Made by a program: the position numbers and the translations under genes. From an uncultured Eubacteriales bacterium (GTDB lineage Bacteria; Bacillota; Clostridia; Oscillospirales; Acutalibacteraceae), in the NCBI GenBank assembly GCA_900321905.1, contig ONXZ01000059.1, positions 1 to 7,587 on the forward strand: a stretch of 7,587 nucleotides of DNA, in the 5' to 3' direction. Shown here piece after piece: positions 5,291-7,587 of the stretch. The notes under the pieces were generated by a model. It saw only the letters and a program-made list of their open reading frames with translations. It did no database searches and was not told the DNA's origin. How positions within the stretch are numbered: the stretch's first letter is position 1; each line of letters starts with the position of its first letter.

Positions 5291-7586
5291 ATCTGTACAC
5301 ATCGGAGTAGTAAGTGTGCGTCTGTGCTCCGTTGGTGTAGGTGATATAAAACCTGACGCCGAACCACGAAGATTTGCTCTTTATACCGTAGTGCAGTTCC
5401 TTGTTGACTGCACCTGAAACAACGCTCTCAGCAATACGCACAAGGCTGCCGCTCGCATTGTAAGTGTTGGCGTTTTCAAGCGTTAAATCGTCTGCCGTCA
5501 TACGCACTCCGTAGAGGAAACCCGAGGACGTGATTTTGTATGCGCCGGGGTTGACAATCGTTGCGGAAAACACCTTGCGGTAGTCGCTGTCCATGTCGTC
5601 TGCAAACCTGTAACCCTCGCCGTGCGGGAGTATTTGCTCGCCGTAAGGGGTATCAATAACGTACCTCTTACTAATCTGAGCGCCAAAATCAAAACGCTTG
5701 TAGTCGGCAATACCGTTCAGTTTTGCAAAAGCGAGGTCGCGCCCGTTAACAAAACCGTCGCCGTTATAATCACCGTAGGCAATAGCGAGGTCGCCGCAGG
5801 TGTTGTGCTTGTCAACCGTAAGTGTGGCTGTGCAGAAAAGGTCACTGTCGTTTTTAAACTCAACCGTATGCGTGCCGCACCTGATATCCTCCGCAACAAA
5901 TCTGCCGTCGCCGTAGGTCACGGCGGACATTGCGCCGTCGATATAAACCTCCGCGCCGTCAACAGGCGTGCCGGTCAGAGTTTTCAGACTGCCTGTTACA
6001 TAGTGACCGTCGGTAGTGTGAACATATTCGTCAAAATCGCTGTCGCAGTCGTCGCAGCGGTAGGTGTAAACGCTGTCAAAACAGCAGTCGTGTTCCTCTT
6101 TGCTGATAAGCGTGGTATAGCGGCTGTGACCGCAGCCGAGCGAGGTGCGCAAAACGCCGAATTTGTCGCAGTAATCGCGTGCGGTTGAGTCGTCAAAGCA
6201 GTTGATATTAACCGAGCCGTAAATACCGTAACTGCTGACTTTGTAGCCCGCAAGAGCGTAGTCGGCAATTTCCGTGTCCTTTGCGGTAATTGTAATTGTG
6301 TTGAGCCGCGTGCAGGACAAAAATGCGTCAGTATCAATTTTTTCGCAGTTGTTGAGCGTGAGTTCCTTCAGCGCGTAGCAGCCGCGAAACGCCTCCCTGC
6401 CGATACCGAGTGCAGTTTCGTCAAAATCGAAGGTTGTAATCGACTTGCGGCTGATGTACCACGGCGTGTTCTGATAGTAAGTAACACCGCTGTCGGCATA
6501 GTCGTCCGTGTAGCCTGTGCCGTGGGTAAATCTGATTGTTTTTACAGCGCTGCAGTTATACCAGATTGTGCCGTTTTGCGGAGCCCCGAGCGACAGCGGC
6601 AGAGTGAGTTTGTTAAGGCTTGCCGCACCGTAAAATGCGTAGTCGGACAGCGCAGTAACGCCATCGCCGATAACCGCTTCTTTGATACTTGAAGTGTACT
6701 CGCTCCACGGAATTTCAGACGAAGCGGCGTAGGAATACATCTCCCCTTCACCGCTGATTGTGAGGGTCTTGCTGTCAGTATCAAAATGCCAGTTAAGGCT
6801 GTCGCCGCACTCGCCCTTATTGTAGGTGCGAAGGGCAAATCCGTTTTCGTTTGCATAATCGGCGGCGGTGCTGACATCGTAAGTTTCAAACAGTACATCG
6901 CGTTTTTGCATAGTGCCGTCAAAATAGTATCCTGCGCTGCACTCACCAAAATCTACGCCGCGAGTGCCGACGCTGTAAGTCTGCGGATAAGGCGTGAGAA
7001 TAAATGCAAAATCGCGGATAGAAATATCATCGGCAATCTCAAAACTATACCCGCCAAAGGACTGCAAAGCGCATACTATATCGCCGTTTTTAGCATAAAC
7101 AACGCCGTTTTGCACGGTGAAATTGCTGTTGAATTTCACCGCAGCAGTTCCGCTTACTAAAAATGCAGACGCGCTGAAATCCGTGACGTCATCAGGCATA
7201 GTGTAAACCGTGCCGCTGATTTGCGGCAGCAGTGCAAGAACTGCCTTATTTTTTGAGTAAAGGACGTTATCATCTACCGTGTACAGCGCATTGCTGTCGG
7301 CACATCTGATTTTAACAATGCCGCAGGAGTAAAACGCAAACGGTGAAATCTCGCCGACCTGCGAGCCTATCTGCAAAACGCTGACAGAATCTGCAAATTC
7401 CGCCCACGGAGAAGGCGACTTTGAGTAGTCGTACATATCGCCCGCGCCGCTGATTGTCAGCCTGCCTGTGTCGTCAAGTTTATAAGTCAGATTATCGCCG
7501 CAGGCGCCCTCGTCAATAACGGCAGGCACAATGTACCCGCCCCTGTAACTGTCGCCACAGACGGTGCAGGTGTATACGGTGTAGCC
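5280..7586 (-). CDS. Large BspA-like modular surface protein, C-terminal part
   Basis: The frame is open to the right edge, reading G-Y-T-V-Y-T-C-T-V-C-G-D-S-Y before the GTG at 7527-7529. That GTG is therefore internal, and the signal peptide and N-terminus are outside. Numbering from the GTG: two BspA-type leucine-rich modules, each opening with G-x-CGD-x-L and TISG-x-G-x-MY (8-35, 239-265), carrying AFYSC/AFYGA-type repeat units, and closing with STA-x-x-Y-x-x-x-x-G (219-230, 448-458). Next come a Cys segment with a C-x-x-C pair (462-500), a beta-sandwich like carboxypeptidase regulatory domains (about 508-575), one dockerin-like calcium loop (D587, N589, D591, D598; DYNGDGFVNGRD), and an unrecognised 130-residue beta-rich C-terminal domain. 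Such proteins are secreted and take part in adhesion or glycan contact. No LPXTG anchor is present. The exact ligand is unknown. Confidence 0.85.
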   Translation of the reverse strand, partial: GYTVYTCTVCGDSYRGGYIVPAVIDEGACGDNLTYKLDDTGRLTISGAGDMYDYSKSPSPWAEFADSVSVLQIGSQVGEISPFAFYSCGIVKIRCADSNALYTVDDNVLYSKNKAVLALLPQISGTVYTMPDDVTDFSASAFLVSGTAAVKFNSNFTVQNGVVYAKNGDIVCALQSFGGYSFEIADDISIRDFAFILTPYPQTYSVGTRGVDFGECSAGYYFDGTMQKRDVLFETYDVSTAADYANENGFALRTYNKGECGDSLNWHFDTDSKTLTISGEGEMYSYAASSEIPWSEYTSSIKEAVIGDGVTALSDYAFYGAASLNKLTLPLSLGAPQNGTIWYNCSAVKTIRFTHGTGYTDDYADSGVTYYQNTPWYISRKSITTFDFDETALGIGREAFRGCYALKELTLNNCEKIDTDAFLSCTRLNTITITAKDTEIADYALAGYKVSSYGIYGSVNINCFDDSTARDYCDKFGVLRTSLGCGHSRYTTLISKEEHDCCFDSVYTYRCDDCDSDFDEYVHTTDGHYVTGSLKTLTGTPVDGAEVYIDGAMSAVTYGDGRFVAEDIRCGTHTVEFKNDSDLFCTATLTVDKHNTCGDLAIAYGDYNGDGFVNGRDLAFAKLNGIADYKRFDFGAQISKRYVIDTPYGEQILPHGEGYRFADDMDSDYRKVFSATIVNPGAYKITSSGFLYGVRMTADDLTLENANTYNASGSLVRIAESVVSGAVNKELHYGIKSKSSWFGVRFYITYTNGAQTHTYYSDVYRYNY

Positions 7587-7587
7587 C

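Noticed and set aside
5622..6188. A 188-codon open frame on the + strand
   Set aside because: It is antisense to the BspA-like gene, whose modules and calcium loop are clear in the other strand; the translation is Val/Ala-rich shadow sequence.
7527..7529. GTG as the start of the BspA-like gene
   Set aside because: The same frame continues to the right edge with a YTCTVCGDSY segment typical of these proteins, and no secretion signal follows the GTG.

Overview
The window looks like chromosome from a Gram-positive gut-type Clostridia, most likely Ruminococcaceae/Oscillospiraceae. The reasons are moderate GC with AT-rich promoters, strong GGAGG ribosome binding sites, sigma-A-like TTGACT/TATAAT promoters, a lipoprotein, and a BspA-like repeat surface protein with a half-dockerin calcium loop. 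This assignment is an inference from style and gene families; no marker gene is present.

Layout. (1) Positions 2-661, + strand: the 3' part of a CpsB/CapC/YwqE-type PHP tyrosine phosphatase, cut by the left edge. (2) 656-810: a convergent intergenic region with a terminator at each end and a heptamer-repeat inverted structure between them. (3) 812-2023, - strand: an iron-containing alcohol dehydrogenase. (4) 2024-2154: a compact divergent promoter region whose two -35 boxes lie 8 bp apart. (5) 2155-3381, + strand: a cytoplasmic sialidase-like beta-propeller with four Asp-boxes. (6) 3396-3670: a second convergent intergenic region, again a terminator at each end, holding an 87-nt element that can fold as a four-way junction, a shared GCGAAGCCC core and a 70-base heptad tract. 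(7) 3669-5198, - strand: a probable two-gene operon, a lysine-tailed lipoprotein followed by a membrane-anchored alpha/beta hydrolase, driven by a near-consensus promoter. (8) 5280-7586, - strand: the C-terminal part of a large secreted BspA-like modular protein, cut by the right edge.

The protein genes are individually ordinary for such a bacterium and do not form an obvious single pathway. The phosphatase (polysaccharide control), the lipoprotein, the anchored hydrolase and the BspA-like protein all concern the cell envelope; the alcohol dehydrogenase is fermentative metabolism; the sialidase-like protein may act on internalised glycans or have lost catalysis. I see no defence system, CRISPR array, transposase gene or RNA gene of a named class. 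The least explained signal is in the two convergent intergenic regions, which share an architecture: terminator, structured repeat with a GCGAAGCCC core, period-7 tract, terminator.
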